A DNA stretch of 64,000 nucleotides, from contig NZ_JAHSPR010000008.1 of the NCBI RefSeq assembly GCF_019132845.1, positions 88,520 through 152,519 of the forward strand, read 5' to 3'. This document shows positions 1-8,800 of the stretch, piece by piece (the stretch's first letter is position 1; each line of letters starts with the position of its first letter). Under the pieces are notes generated by a model. It made no database searches. It saw only the letters and a list, made by a program, of their open reading frames with translations, and was not told the origin of the DNA. Origin of the DNA: Advenella alkanexedens (GTDB lineage: Bacteria > Pseudomonadota > Gammaproteobacteria > Burkholderiales > Burkholderiaceae_B). The translations under genes were made by a program, and so were the position numbers.

Positions 1-160
1 CCGGATTGATGGGGTAAACAGTTCCCTTGTAACCATGACGGATGAGTGTTTTATAAAGACGTCCGCCAAACTTTGTCTGGTCTTCGGATGCGCCAATAAC
101 GGCCACAGAACGCGGGTTCATAAGTGCCGCCAGACTGGCAGCATTAGTGATAGAAGTCAT
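1..160 (-). CDS. Acyl-CoA synthetase (NDP-forming type), N-terminal fragment
   Basis: Partial gene that runs off the left edge; only about 53 N-terminal residues are visible. They read through a CoA-binding Rossmann start, with RSVAVIGASE near residue 17 followed by FGGRLYKTLIRHGYKG and a VYPINP strand, typical of the acetyl-CoA synthetase (ADP-forming)/acyl-CoA ligase family with an N-terminal CoA-binding domain. Such enzymes activate carboxylic acids to CoA thioesters. It begins 14 bp after the stop of the upstream crotonase and is therefore probably the fourth gene of the leftward operon that starts at 2654. The substrate cannot be judged from this fragment; the adjacent genes suggest an organic acid catabolised as a CoA ester. 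Confidence 0.8.
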   Translation of the reverse strand, partial: MTSITNAASLAALMNPRSVAVIGASEDQTKFGGRLYKTLIRHGYKGTVYPINP

Positions 161-174
161 GTCTCAAATTCCAT

Positions 175-906
175 TTATTGATTTATATATTCGCTTATCC
201 GTTGTTTGATACTGCCCGGCATGATGGACAATATTAATGACTGCAAATCGGCCGCCTGATGCCCCTCATCGAGTGCCGTTACCCGATAAATCTGTTGCTG
301 GGTATACCGGGACAAACATTGTGCCTGCAGCAGTTCTGTGATCAAACTTTCCTGCTCTTCAAAACGGCATACATGAGTAACCAGCCCACTGGACAATGCA
401 TCGGCCGCACTTATTTTTCTTCCGGCGTTGATCCAGTCCCTCGCCATTGAAGTCCCTACGCGCGCAGCCAGTCTACGGCTACCCAGCACCAGGCCAAATT
501 TTGCCCCCGGAAAAGTAAATGAAGAGGTATCCAGTGCAATGCGGTAGGTACAGGAGGCAAAAATATCTGCACCGGCGCCAATGACTTTGCCCTGTCCCAG
601 GACTAAAGTGACAAAAGGTGCCCAGTAAATTTTCTGCAGCAACATTTCAATTTCAATAAATCTGGCCAACAGACTGTCATCGGATTCCGACTCAAGATTG
701 GACAAATCAAACCCGGTGCAAAAGTGCTTGCCTTCAGCACGTATGAGCAATGCTTTTGTTTTGTTTTCCAGGCATTGATCCAACACCCCGTTTAATTGCC
801 TGACCAGTTCCCGGGAAAGACAATTCCCTTTATGTGCACGCTTTAAGACAATGGTACTGATATTTTCATGCTGAATTAATTCAAATTCCTGGCTCATTCT
901 TTGCAT
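175..906 (-). CDS. Atypical enoyl-CoA hydratase/isomerase (crotonase) family protein
   Basis: A 243-residue crotonase-fold protein. The two oxyanion-hole segments are visible (GKHFCTGFDLS near residue 60 and GQGKVIGAGADIFASC near residue 105), so CoA-ester binding is likely. The usual catalytic Glu of hydratases, in the A-x-F-G-x-PE segment, is replaced: the protein reads FTFPGAKFGLVLG. The second Glu position falls in ARDWINAG, where Asp replaces Glu. A plain 2-enoyl-CoA hydratase activity is therefore doubtful; crotonases also include decarboxylases, hydrolases and isomerases. The start has a GAGG Shine-Dalgarno and lies 4 bp after the thiol dioxygenase stop, indicating co-transcription. 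Confidence 0.85.
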   Translation of the reverse strand: MQRMSQEFELIQHENISTIVLKRAHKGNCLSRELVRQLNGVLDQCLENKTKALLIRAEGKHFCTGFDLSNLESESDDSLLARFIEIEMLLQKIYWAPFVTLVLGQGKVIGAGADIFASCTYRIALDTSSFTFPGAKFGLVLGSRRLAARVGTSMARDWINAGRKISAADALSSGLVTHVCRFEEQESLITELLQAQCLSRYTQQQIYRVTALDEGHQAADLQSLILSIMPGSIKQRISEYINQ

Positions 907-910
907 TGCC

Positions 911-1492
911 TCATTTAACCCATAGATTGGCTGTCACGTTGGATGAATATCCGGAAATGAACGATTTCCTTTCCGGGGTTCCCGGATAAAAAACATGCCG
1001 CTGGATTTTTCCTATATTGCCACCATATAAATGAATACTGATGGATGTCTGGTCCTGAAACGCATTACTGACCTGATGAATATCCCCAATTGAAGGCGAC
1101 ACACAAGCAACATCTCCCTGAGACAGGGTGGTAACCTTGCCAGTCTCCTGAAGAATATTCTCCTCATTGAAGGCAAAGTGTTTTTCGGTTTCTGCCCCCC
1201 TGAGCATACCAATTACTCCCCAGACCGTATGATCATGAACCGGTGTGTTCTGCCCGCCTGCCCAGACAAAACTGACCAGTGAAAAACGATCCAATGGATC
1301 TCCATAGAGCAAGTACTGCTGGTAATATTCGGGATGCGGTCTTGCAAAGGTTTCATCAAGCCAATCATCCTGACTGACAAGATCGCGCATGATTTCTTTT
1401 GCCTGTAACAAAATTTCAGGCTCTTTCAATTCTTTTTTTTCCACCAGCCTTATCAATCGCTGTACTGCTTCCAATAATCGTGCCTGACTCAT
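911..1492 (-). CDS. Cysteine dioxygenase-family thiol dioxygenase, likely 3-mercaptopropionate dioxygenase type
   Basis: A 193-residue cupin of the cysteine dioxygenase type I family, which oxidises a thiol to a sulfinate with O2 at a mononuclear iron. The iron ligands are visible: His86 and His88 in PVHDHTVWG, and His139 in GDIHQVSN. The Ser-His-Tyr triad is present as SIHLY (Ser152, His154, Tyr156). There is no Cys at position 93, so the Cys-Tyr crosslink of mammalian enzymes is absent. Gln58-Gln59 stand where the mammalian enzyme has the carboxylate-binding Arg60. This is the Gln-type pattern, which in characterised bacterial enzymes favours 3-mercaptopropionate over cysteine. The gene is separated by 1 bp from the CoA-transferase stop. 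Substrate preference is inferred from the motif and context only. Confidence 0.85.
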   Translation of the reverse strand: MSQARLLEAVQRLIRLVEKKELKEPEILLQAKEIMRDLVSQDDWLDETFARPHPEYYQQYLLYGDPLDRFSLVSFVWAGGQNTPVHDHTVWGVIGMLRGAETEKHFAFNEENILQETGKVTTLSQGDVACVSPSIGDIHQVSNAFQDQTSISIHLYGGNIGKIQRHVFYPGTPERKSFISGYSSNVTANLWVK

Positions 1493-1493
1493 A

Positions 1494-2654
1494 CTAAGCC
1501 TCCTCTTTCAATAAGCCACTCACAAAACGGTGATTATCCGCCCCCTTTTCAGGAGGAGGCAAGCGGACAGGTAAATTATTATTATCAATACGAATAGGTG
1601 AAATAAATGTTTTGGTTTGAGCCCCATTCGGCAACGTTATCTCCTGCACCCATCCCATGTGCTGTACCTGGGGATCACTCAAGGCAGTCTCGTAATCATT
1701 AATCCGACTATGCGGTACAGCTGCCTCCTTGAAGACACGGATCCAATAGTCCGTATCCTGAGTAACAAACTTTTCTTCCAGCAAGACCTTGAGTATCTTC
1801 TGATTTTTTGCCCTGTCCAGGGTGGTGGCAAAACGCGGATCATTGAACAGTTCCGGCAGATCGGTTACATCACACACAGACTTCCATAACTTCTGATTGC
1901 CGGCAGCGATTACAAAATAACCATCCCGCGACTTGAAAGCCTCATAAGGTGCATTTCGTGGATGAGCCGCACCCAATTTAATGGGATTAATACCCGTACC
2001 GAAAAATTCGCTGGTTTGCAAAGCGGCAATACCCAATGTGCAACCAAGCATGGAAATATCGATCCGACTGCCACCCAGGCCGTTTTTCACCTTCATCAGC
2101 GCTGAACTGATGGAAAAAGCCGCATATAAGCCTGAAGCAAAATCAGAAATTGGAACACCGCACTTTACCGGACCCCCATCGGCTTCTCCGGTGACACTCA
2201 TCACACCCGAAGCCGCCTGTATCGTGACATCAAATCCCCCCTCATTTGCCCGAGGGCCATCTTGGCCAAATGCCGAGATAGAGCAATAAACCAGATCCGG
2301 ATGCTCTTTCTTGAAAGACTCCGCCCCCAAATTCAATCTATCCATCACACCGGGACGGTTATTCTCTACCAGAACATCCGCAGACAATACCAGCTTTCTC
2401 GCCAGTTGCTGATCAGCCTCATTTTTCAAGTCCAGCACAAGAGAGTGTTTATTACGGTTCAGTGAGGCAAAATTTTCGCTAAACCCTTCATTGATAGGCG
2501 GCCATTGCCGTAGTGTATCGCCGGCGGGTGGTTCTATTTTAATAACCTCGGCGCCCATATCAGCCAACAGCATGCCACAAAAAGGCCCCGCCGCAACACT
2601 GCAAAACTCAATCACCTTGACACCGGAAAGAGGAAGATTAGGGTAAATAGGCAT
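1494..2654 (-). CDS. Class III CoA-transferase (CaiB/BaiF family)
   Basis: A 386-residue family III CoA-transferase, which moves CoA between an acyl-CoA donor and a carboxylate. It has the N-terminal LADMGAEVIKIEPPAGD segment, the NRNKHSLVLDL strand and the catalytic Asp142 in GGFDVTIQAASG. I place the start at the ATG at 2654, preceded by AGGAAAA; a longer reading to 2720 adds a poorly conserved 22-residue leader and would eat into the divergent promoter region. It is the first gene of a leftward operon with the thiol dioxygenase. In the known 3,3'-dithiodipropionate/3-mercaptopropionate route of Advenella and Variovorax, a transferase of this class activates 3-sulfinopropionate; that role here is an inference. 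Confidence 0.9.
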   Translation of the reverse strand: MPIYPNLPLSGVKVIEFCSVAAGPFCGMLLADMGAEVIKIEPPAGDTLRQWPPINEGFSENFASLNRNKHSLVLDLKNEADQQLARKLVLSADVLVENNRPGVMDRLNLGAESFKKEHPDLVYCSISAFGQDGPRANEGGFDVTIQAASGVMSVTGEADGGPVKCGVPISDFASGLYAAFSISSALMKVKNGLGGSRIDISMLGCTLGIAALQTSEFFGTGINPIKLGAAHPRNAPYEAFKSRDGYFVIAAGNQKLWKSVCDVTDLPELFNDPRFATTLDRAKNQKILKVLLEEKFVTQDTDYWIRVFKEAAVPHSRINDYETALSDPQVQHMGWVQEITLPNGAQTKTFISPIRIDNNNLPVRLPPPEKGADNHRFVSGLLKEEA

Positions 2655-2735
2655 ATATTTTCCTGACGATAATAATAAGCTGACACATGAAAGACATGAG
2701 CAAAGTCTAGCTCTTTCCATTTAAAGATCCTACTT

Positions 2736-2750
2736 TTCTATTTTGTGGAA
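2736..2750. promoter_or_regulatory. Candidate IclR operator, copy 1
   Basis: The 15-mer TTCTATTTTGTGGAA lies between the divergent CoA-transferase operon and the IclR gene, 8 bp before the regulator's ATG. A copy with one mismatch is found before the aminotransferase (3606-3620). The ends TTC and GAA are inverted. The role is inferred from the shared position and near-identity. Confidence 0.45.
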
Positions 2751-2758
2751 CTTCAAGG

Positions 2759-3541
2759 ATGAACAACACACTGATCAAAGGCATACAAATCCTAGAGATG
2801 CTATGCCACAGCGACCGACCGTTACGCTTGACTGATATCGCCAATGAATTGGGACTGATGAAAAGCAACGTGCACCGTTTACTCCATGCCCTCGTTGCAC
2901 AAAATTACATTATTAAAGATGAAAGAACCGGCGAATACTCTGCCTCCATCAAGCTGTGGGAGCTTGGCTCAGCCGTACTTTCCAAACTGGATTTACGTAA
3001 ATATTCAGAAAAATGGATGGACAGTCTGACCCAACTCACTTCAGAAAGCTCACACCTTTCCGTGATAGATAATATGCAGGTCGTCTATGTCCACAAAATA
3101 GACAGTTCAAGCCCTATCAGGGCCTATACGCAAATCGGTGGCAGAGTGCCCTTGTATTGTGTGGCAACCGGAAAAATCATGCTGGCCTATCAATCAGATG
3201 TATTCATCGAGCGGGTTTCCAAAAACCTGGAACAACACACACCCAACACCATTACGAACCCCAAAAAACTCCTGTTGGAAGTGGAGAAAATTCGCAAACA
3301 GGGATATGCCGTCAATAAAGGTGAATGGCGTGAAGGCGTTTATGGCGTCGCCACACCCATCTCCGATGGTTCTGGTAATGTCATTGCCGCCATCGGACTG
3401 TCCGGACCGGCCAACCGGTTCAAACCCCAGAAAATAAAAGAATTTGCCCAATTGCTGACACAAGCTTCTTCGGCCATCACATTTGCCTTGGGAGGGGGCA
3501 ACGGCCATTTGAACTTACAAAGAATCACACACCTGTGGTAA
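2759..3541 (+). CDS. IclR-family transcriptional regulator
   Basis: A 260-residue regulator. Residues 1-75 form the winged helix-turn-helix (IKGIQILEMLC, LRLTDIANELGLMKSNVHRLLHALV) and residues 80-250 the IclR effector-binding domain, including the HKIDSSSPIRAYTQIGGRVPL segment and the C-terminal GVATPISDGSGNVIAAIGLSGP segment. It lies divergent from the CoA-transferase/thiol dioxygenase operon and upstream of the aminotransferase and ABC importer genes, so it probably senses a substrate or intermediate of this cluster. A candidate operator sits just before its own start, consistent with autoregulation. The ligand is unknown. Confidence 0.9.
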   Translation: MNNTLIKGIQILEMLCHSDRPLRLTDIANELGLMKSNVHRLLHALVAQNYIIKDERTGEYSASIKLWELGSAVLSKLDLRKYSEKWMDSLTQLTSESSHLSVIDNMQVVYVHKIDSSSPIRAYTQIGGRVPLYCVATGKIMLAYQSDVFIERVSKNLEQHTPNTITNPKKLLLEVEKIRKQGYAVNKGEWREGVYGVATPISDGSGNVIAAIGLSGPANRFKPQKIKEFAQLLTQASSAITFALGGGNGHLNLQRITHLW

Positions 3542-3605
3542 GTAAAAACCCTGATTTTTTCGTATCAAGGGAAAACAAATGTGCAGGCCATGAGCAAGAG
3601 ACAAG

Positions 3606-3620
3606 TTCTATTATGTGGAA
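3606..3620. promoter_or_regulatory. Candidate IclR operator, copy 2
   Basis: The 15-mer TTCTATTATGTGGAA matches the copy at 2736-2750 at 14 of 15 positions. It lies in the 202-bp gap between the IclR gene and the aminotransferase, where the promoter of the aminotransferase and importer genes should be. Confidence 0.45.
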
Positions 3621-3743
3621 ACTTTGTTGTTTAAAAAAAATAAATTCATAATGTACTGAAACAGGTAAAACACATTCACGTGTTTTGCCCCATTCAAACA
3701 AACATCTACTTATTGATGGATACCATCCACCCGGGAGGATTAA

Positions 3744-5126
3744 ATGAGCAGTGAAACCTTAAGTTCCGCCACTGATGTCAAAAATCTTGTACACCCTTAC
3801 ACCAATTTGGGCGACCACCTTAACAAAGGTCCCATGATTATAGAGCGCGGGGAAGGCGTTTATATTTATGACAATCATGGCAAACGTTATCTTGAAGGCA
3901 TGTCCGGCCTATGGTGCACCTCACTGGGTTTTTCTGAAGAGCGCCTGGTCAATGCAGCGATTGAGCAATTCAAAAAACTGCCTTATTACCATTTATTCAA
4001 CTCCCGTTCCAATACACCGGCTATCGAGCTTTCTGAAAAACTGCTGGAAATAGCCCCTAAAAGTCTGGCTAAAGTCCTGTATGCCAATTCGGGCTCGGAA
4101 GCCAATGATGCAGCAGTAAAACTGGTCTGGTTTTACCATAACGCCCTTGGCAAACCCGCGAAAAAGAAAATCATTTCCCGCTTGCGGGGCTATCATGGTG
4201 TCACAGTTGCCTCTGGCAGCCTGACTGGATTGCCTGCCAATCATCAATTCTTTGACCTCCCCATCGATCGCATTCTTCACACTGACTGCCCCAGTTACTA
4301 TCATGGTGCCAATCCAGGTGAGTCAGAAGAGGCATTCACACAACGCCTGATCAACAATCTCGAGCAGCTTATTCTCAAAGAAGGCCCTGATACCGTTGGG
4401 GCATTTATTGCCGAGCCCGTCATGGGAGCCGGTGGGGTTATTGTGCCACCCAAGGGATACTTCGAGGGGGTACAAAAAATCCTGAAAAAATATAACATCC
4501 TGTTCATTGTTGATGAGGTTATTTGCGGCTTTGGCCGGACAGGCAACATGTTCGGCAGTGATACCTTCAATCTGCAGCCGGATATCATGTCAGTGGCAAA
4601 AGCCCTGTCTTCTTCCTATCTGCCCATTTCTGCCACGCTGATTAGCCAGCCCATCTATGAAAAGATAGCGGAACAAAGTGATGAGGTCGGTGTTTTTGCA
4701 CATGGCGTCACGTACTCTGGCCATCCGATTTGTGCCGCCGTCGCATTGGAAACACTGAAAATTTATCAGGATAAAAATATCGTTTCCCATGTGCAGGAGG
4801 TAGCGCCTTATTTCCTGAGTAAGCTGCACAGTCTGAGCGCGCATCCGTTAGTAGGTGAAACACGTGGTATTGGCTTAATTGGTGCCATTGAATTAACACA
4901 GGACAAGGCCAGCAAAAAACCTTTTGACCCCTCAGTGAAAATTGAAAAACTGGTTCAGGAAAACGCGGCCAAACACGGGGTTCTGGTACGTGGCATCCGT
5001 AATGCCATTGCCCTTTGCCCTCCACTCATCATTACAAAAGAACAAATTGACGAACTGTTTAACGGTGTTGAAGCAGGCCTTAATGCAGCGCTGGAAACCG
5101 TTGAAGCGTCCAAAGCATCTGCTTAA
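3744..5126 (+). CDS. Class III PLP-dependent aminotransferase (omega-amine:pyruvate type)
   Basis: A 460-residue fold-type I aminotransferase of the class III group, which includes putrescine/spermidine, beta-alanine, taurine and other omega-amino-acid:pyruvate transaminases. Visible features are GLWCTSLG near residue 56, the cofactor phosphate segment SGSEANDAAVK (116-126), RGYHG (148-152), VDEVICGFGRTG with Asp257 contacting the PLP ring nitrogen, and Lys286 in SVAKALSS as the Schiff-base lysine. A GGAGG Shine-Dalgarno precedes the start. It is followed, after about 100 bp, by a complete ABC importer, so it probably deaminates the imported compound. The substrate cannot be read from sequence; a terminal amine, possibly sulfur-containing given the thiol dioxygenase nearby, is a hypothesis. 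Confidence 0.9.
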   Translation: MSSETLSSATDVKNLVHPYTNLGDHLNKGPMIIERGEGVYIYDNHGKRYLEGMSGLWCTSLGFSEERLVNAAIEQFKKLPYYHLFNSRSNTPAIELSEKLLEIAPKSLAKVLYANSGSEANDAAVKLVWFYHNALGKPAKKKIISRLRGYHGVTVASGSLTGLPANHQFFDLPIDRILHTDCPSYYHGANPGESEEAFTQRLINNLEQLILKEGPDTVGAFIAEPVMGAGGVIVPPKGYFEGVQKILKKYNILFIVDEVICGFGRTGNMFGSDTFNLQPDIMSVAKALSSSYLPISATLISQPIYEKIAEQSDEVGVFAHGVTYSGHPICAAVALETLKIYQDKNIVSHVQEVAPYFLSKLHSLSAHPLVGETRGIGLIGAIELTQDKASKKPFDPSVKIEKLVQENAAKHGVLVRGIRNAIALCPPLIITKEQIDELFNGVEAGLNAALETVEASKASA

Positions 5127-5230
5127 GAAGCATGATCCCAACATGATCCAAAATAAACCAAAAGAAAAATATAAATTTTAATCATATATGAATTCATTGA
5201 ATTAAAAATTATATTTTTAAAGGAAAGAAA

Positions 5231-6832
5231 ATGAATAAACTTAAAATCAAGGGAATTTTCAAATCCCTGGTCATCAGCTTTTCACTGGGATTTGCCTTGC
5301 CAGCCTTAAGTGCAACACCCAAAGATACCATCATCATGGCGAGAAAAATTGATGACATTAAAGTCTTGGATCCCGCCGAAGTATTTGAATGGGGCAGCGG
5401 AGAAATCATCAACAATCTCTATACCCGTCTGGTCACGCTCGATCCCAATGACTTTACCAAATTAGTCGGCGGCGTTGCTGAAAGCTGGAAAGTTTCGGAT
5501 GATGGCCTGACCTATGAATTTAAAATCCGTCCAGGCCTGAAATTTCATTCCGGCAATCCGGTTACCGCAAAAGATGCCGAATTTTCACTCAGACGTGTTG
5601 TCCACCTCAGCAAGACACCGGTCTTTATTTTCAACCAGCTTGGCTGGAAACCGGATACCGTTGACGATATGGTCAAGGCCGTTGATGATTCAACTTTGGT
5701 CCTGAAAATTGCCCAACCCTATGCCAACTCGCTGGTTATCAATATCCTTTCAGCCGGCGTCGCCTCTATTGTTGATAGTGTGGAAGTATCCAAACACATC
5801 AAAGACAATGACTACGGCTACAACTGGCTCAAAACCAATTCAGCCGGTTCCGGTCCCTATAAACTGGTTGTATGGAAACCCAAGGATGCCGTCGTTTTGG
5901 AAGCCAACCCCGACTTTTATCTGGGCGCACCCAAATCGAAACGATTCATTATTCGCCATGTTGCAGAGTCTTCTGCACAAAAACTGTTGCTCACGGCGGG
6001 TGATATTGATATTGCCAGGGATTTAAGCGCGGACCAAATCAAGCAGGCCCGCTCTGATGATAAAGTTAAAGTTGCCACTACCGAGAAACTGAGCACCTAT
6101 TATCTGGGGCTGAATTCGGCCAAAAACGAAATTCTGGCAAAACCAAAAGTATGGGAAGCTTTGCGCTGGCTGATTGACTACCAAACCATGGCCAACACCT
6201 TTCTGGATGGTTACTACAAAGTACACCAATCTTTCCTGACCGGTCAGGACGGTTTGCAGGAAACCCCCTACAAACTGGATGTGGAAAAAGGCAAGGCCTT
6301 ATTGGCTGAAGCCGGTTATCCAGATGGTTTCAGCATCACCATGGATTTGTACAATACCGCTCCACAAACAGATATCGCCCAATCGATTCAATCCACTTTT
6401 GCCCAAGCAGGCATCAAACTTAACCTGACACAAAGTGATAAAGCACAGGGTTTGACCAAGTATCGTTCACGCGGACACGACATCATGCTGGCTGCATGGT
6501 CTCCCGACTATCTTGATGCGCACTCGACGGCAGAGTTTTTTGTAAGAAACACCGACAACTCGGACAACTCCAAAAACAAGACTGCAGCATGGCGTAATGG
6601 CTGGGAAATCCCCGATTTATCCGTCCTGACTGAAAAAGCGATGATGGAGCAGGATGCTGAAAAACGCCGCAACATTTATCTTGAACAGCAAAGAGTTGTC
6701 CAGCAAAATTCTCCCATGATCATGATGTTTCAACTGATTGAAAGTTCAGTTTTACAAAAAAATGTGAATGATTTCATTTCAGGACCCGGCTTTGATACGG
6801 CCCTCTACTGGAAAATCGAAAAAACCCAATAA
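5231..6832 (+). CDS. ABC importer substrate-binding protein, family 5 (peptide/nickel type)
   Basis: A 533-residue periplasmic solute-binding protein of the DppA/OppA/NikA family. The N-terminus is a Sec signal peptide (basic KLKIKGIFK, a hydrophobic stretch, then ALPALSA with likely cleavage near residue 28). The mature part shows the family features GGVAESWKVSDDGLTYEFKIRPGLKFHSG and TAKDAEFSLRR. An AAAGGAA Shine-Dalgarno precedes the ATG. It is the first gene of a five-gene importer with two permeases and two ATPases. Family members bind peptides, nickel chelates, opines, sugars and other solutes, so the ligand is undetermined. Confidence 0.92.
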   Translation: MNKLKIKGIFKSLVISFSLGFALPALSATPKDTIIMARKIDDIKVLDPAEVFEWGSGEIINNLYTRLVTLDPNDFTKLVGGVAESWKVSDDGLTYEFKIRPGLKFHSGNPVTAKDAEFSLRRVVHLSKTPVFIFNQLGWKPDTVDDMVKAVDDSTLVLKIAQPYANSLVINILSAGVASIVDSVEVSKHIKDNDYGYNWLKTNSAGSGPYKLVVWKPKDAVVLEANPDFYLGAPKSKRFIIRHVAESSAQKLLLTAGDIDIARDLSADQIKQARSDDKVKVATTEKLSTYYLGLNSAKNEILAKPKVWEALRWLIDYQTMANTFLDGYYKVHQSFLTGQDGLQETPYKLDVEKGKALLAEAGYPDGFSITMDLYNTAPQTDIAQSIQSTFAQAGIKLNLTQSDKAQGLTKYRSRGHDIMLAAWSPDYLDAHSTAEFFVRNTDNSDNSKNKTAAWRNGWEIPDLSVLTEKAMMEQDAEKRRNIYLEQQRVVQQNSPMIMMFQLIESSVLQKNVNDFISGPGFDTALYWKIEKTQ

Positions 6833-6863
6833 ACCAACCAATTAAATTGACAGGAATTGCATT

Positions 6864-7913
6864 TTGTCTAACACACTCAATTTAAAACGCATTGGTACAT
6901 ACTTCAGGATAGCAGGCGACCAGACACTCACTTTACTGATTACGGTGCTTGGCCTGCTACTCATCACCTTCCTTATCGGACGAGTGATCCCGATTGACCC
7001 GGTTTTAGCGATCACAGGAGACCGGGTCAGTCCTGAAGTTTATGCAAAAGTCAGGGATGAATTGGGGTTAGATCTGCCACTTTGGCAGCAATTCCTCAAT
7101 TACCTAGGCAATGTCCTGCACGGCGACTTTGGCACCTCGGTACTGACGTCACAAACGGTCCTGCACGACATTGCCATTTATTTTCCTGCCACCATTGAGC
7201 TGGCAGTAGCAGGCACCTTTATTGGTGTCATTTTCGGTATCCCGATGGGTATTGTTTCAGCCGTTTATAAAAACAGCTGGCTGGATCAGGTCATCCGCGT
7301 CATATCCCTGGTCGGCTATTCAATCCCCATTTTCTGGCTAGGCCTGGTTGGCCTGCTTATTTTTTATGTCAAACTGGGTTGGGTTGCCGGCGTTGGACGC
7401 CTGGACGTTGCCTATGAGTACACCATTGAACGGGAAACCGGCTTTATCATGTTGGATGCCATCATACACGGACAGTGGGATATTCTTGCCAATTTCCTGT
7501 CACACCTGATCCTGCCCGCCAGTCTGCTCGGTTATCTCTCCATGGCATATATTGCACGCATGACCCGCTCTTTCATGCTGGAACAGTTAAGCCAGGAATA
7601 TATTACAACCGCGCGCGTTAAAGGCTTAAGCGAGTTTAGGGTCATTCATCATGCCTTCAAAAATACATTGACGCAATTAGTGACCGTCGTGTCACTGACA
7701 TTTGCACACCTGCTTGAGGGAGCTGTCCTGACAGAGACCGTTTTTGCCTGGCCCGGTATTGGTCTTTATATTACCAACTCTTTATTTTCTGCTGACATGA
7801 ACGCGGTACTGGGAGGAACGACGGTTATCGGCATTTGTTTTGTTGTCATCAATATATCGTCTGATGCACTTGGACGATTTTTTGATCCACGCTTTAACAG
7901 GGGCTCAACATGA
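6864..7913 (+). CDS. ABC importer permease, DppB/NikB type
   Basis: A 349-residue inner-membrane permease of the binding-protein-dependent transport (MetI-like) superfamily. It has about six membrane segments, the periplasmic region typical of DppB-type proteins (GDFGTSVLTSQTV) and the EAA cytoplasmic loop that contacts the ATPase (YITTARVKGLSEFRVIHHAFKNTL). The start appears to be TTG, preceded by AGGA at suitable spacing. Its end overlaps the next permease by 4 bp (ATGA), showing translational coupling. Confidence 0.92.
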   Translation: MSNTLNLKRIGTYFRIAGDQTLTLLITVLGLLLITFLIGRVIPIDPVLAITGDRVSPEVYAKVRDELGLDLPLWQQFLNYLGNVLHGDFGTSVLTSQTVLHDIAIYFPATIELAVAGTFIGVIFGIPMGIVSAVYKNSWLDQVIRVISLVGYSIPIFWLGLVGLLIFYVKLGWVAGVGRLDVAYEYTIERETGFIMLDAIIHGQWDILANFLSHLILPASLLGYLSMAYIARMTRSFMLEQLSQEYITTARVKGLSEFRVIHHAFKNTLTQLVTVVSLTFAHLLEGAVLTETVFAWPGIGLYITNSLFSADMNAVLGGTTVIGICFVVINISSDALGRFFDPRFNRGST

Positions 7914-8797
7914 ATTCATGGCTCTTATCCGAAACACCCGCTTCCCGCTTTCAGGCCACATGTGGGCAACTCTATGTGATTTTCCTGTCATTCATCCGCA
8001 ATCCACTTGCTGTCATTGGGCTGCTGATTGTTTTGACCCTGGTTATATGTGCATTCGCCGCCCCCTACATTGCCACTCATGATCCTTATACGCAGTCGCT
8101 TAACGATCGTCTGCTGGCGCCCAGTAGCGAACACTGGCTGGGTACGGACCATCTGGGACGGGATATCTGGAGCAGAATTGTATATGGTTCTCGTTCAACC
8201 CTAACAGTTATTGTTACCGTGGCCATTATTGTTGGCCCTATCGGTTTACTCGTCGGAATTCTGGCCGGTTTTTCAGGTGGCCTGATTGACCGTATCCTGA
8301 TGCGCATAACGGATATTTTTCTGGCCTTTCCCCGTCTTATCCTTGCTCTTGCCTTTACCGCCGTGCTGGAACCCGGTCTGTACAGTGCCATTATTGCCAT
8401 TGCCATTACCTCTTGGCCAGCTTATGCCAGGCTTGCACGTGCCGAAACCATGATTCACAAGAACGCCGACTTCATCCAGGCCATCAAGCTGCAGGGGGCC
8501 TCTACCCTGCGCATTCTGTACGGTCATATCGCGCCGCTTTGCTTACCTTCCATCATTGTCCGTCTTACACTGGATATGGCCGGCATTATTCTTATTGCCG
8601 CCGGTCTGGGTTTTCTTGGACTGGGCGCCCAACCTCCATTGGCCGAATGGGGCAGCATGATTGCCAGCGGCAGGGATTATCTGCTTGATCACTGGTGGAT
8701 AGCCACGATACCGGGTATCGCAATATGTATTGTCAGTCTGGGCTTCAACATTCTGGGCGACGGTTTAAGGGATGTCCTTGATCCCAAGACGAGGTAG
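7910..8797 (+). CDS. ABC importer permease, DppC/NikC type
   Basis: A 295-residue second permease. The N-terminus carries the OppC-type segment (FLSFIRNPLAVIGLLIV) and the HWLGTDHLGRDIWSRIVYGSRSTL stretch characteristic of DppC proteins, followed by five further membrane segments. The EAA loop reads DFIQAIKLQGASTLRILYGHIAP. It pairs with the preceding permease to form the channel. It ends 3 bp before the first ATPase gene. Confidence 0.92.
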   Translation: MNSWLLSETPASRFQATCGQLYVIFLSFIRNPLAVIGLLIVLTLVICAFAAPYIATHDPYTQSLNDRLLAPSSEHWLGTDHLGRDIWSRIVYGSRSTLTVIVTVAIIVGPIGLLVGILAGFSGGLIDRILMRITDIFLAFPRLILALAFTAVLEPGLYSAIIAIAITSWPAYARLARAETMIHKNADFIQAIKLQGASTLRILYGHIAPLCLPSIIVRLTLDMAGIILIAAGLGFLGLGAQPPLAEWGSMIASGRDYLLDHWWIATIPGIAICIVSLGFNILGDGLRDVLDPKTR

Positions 8798-8800
8798 AAC

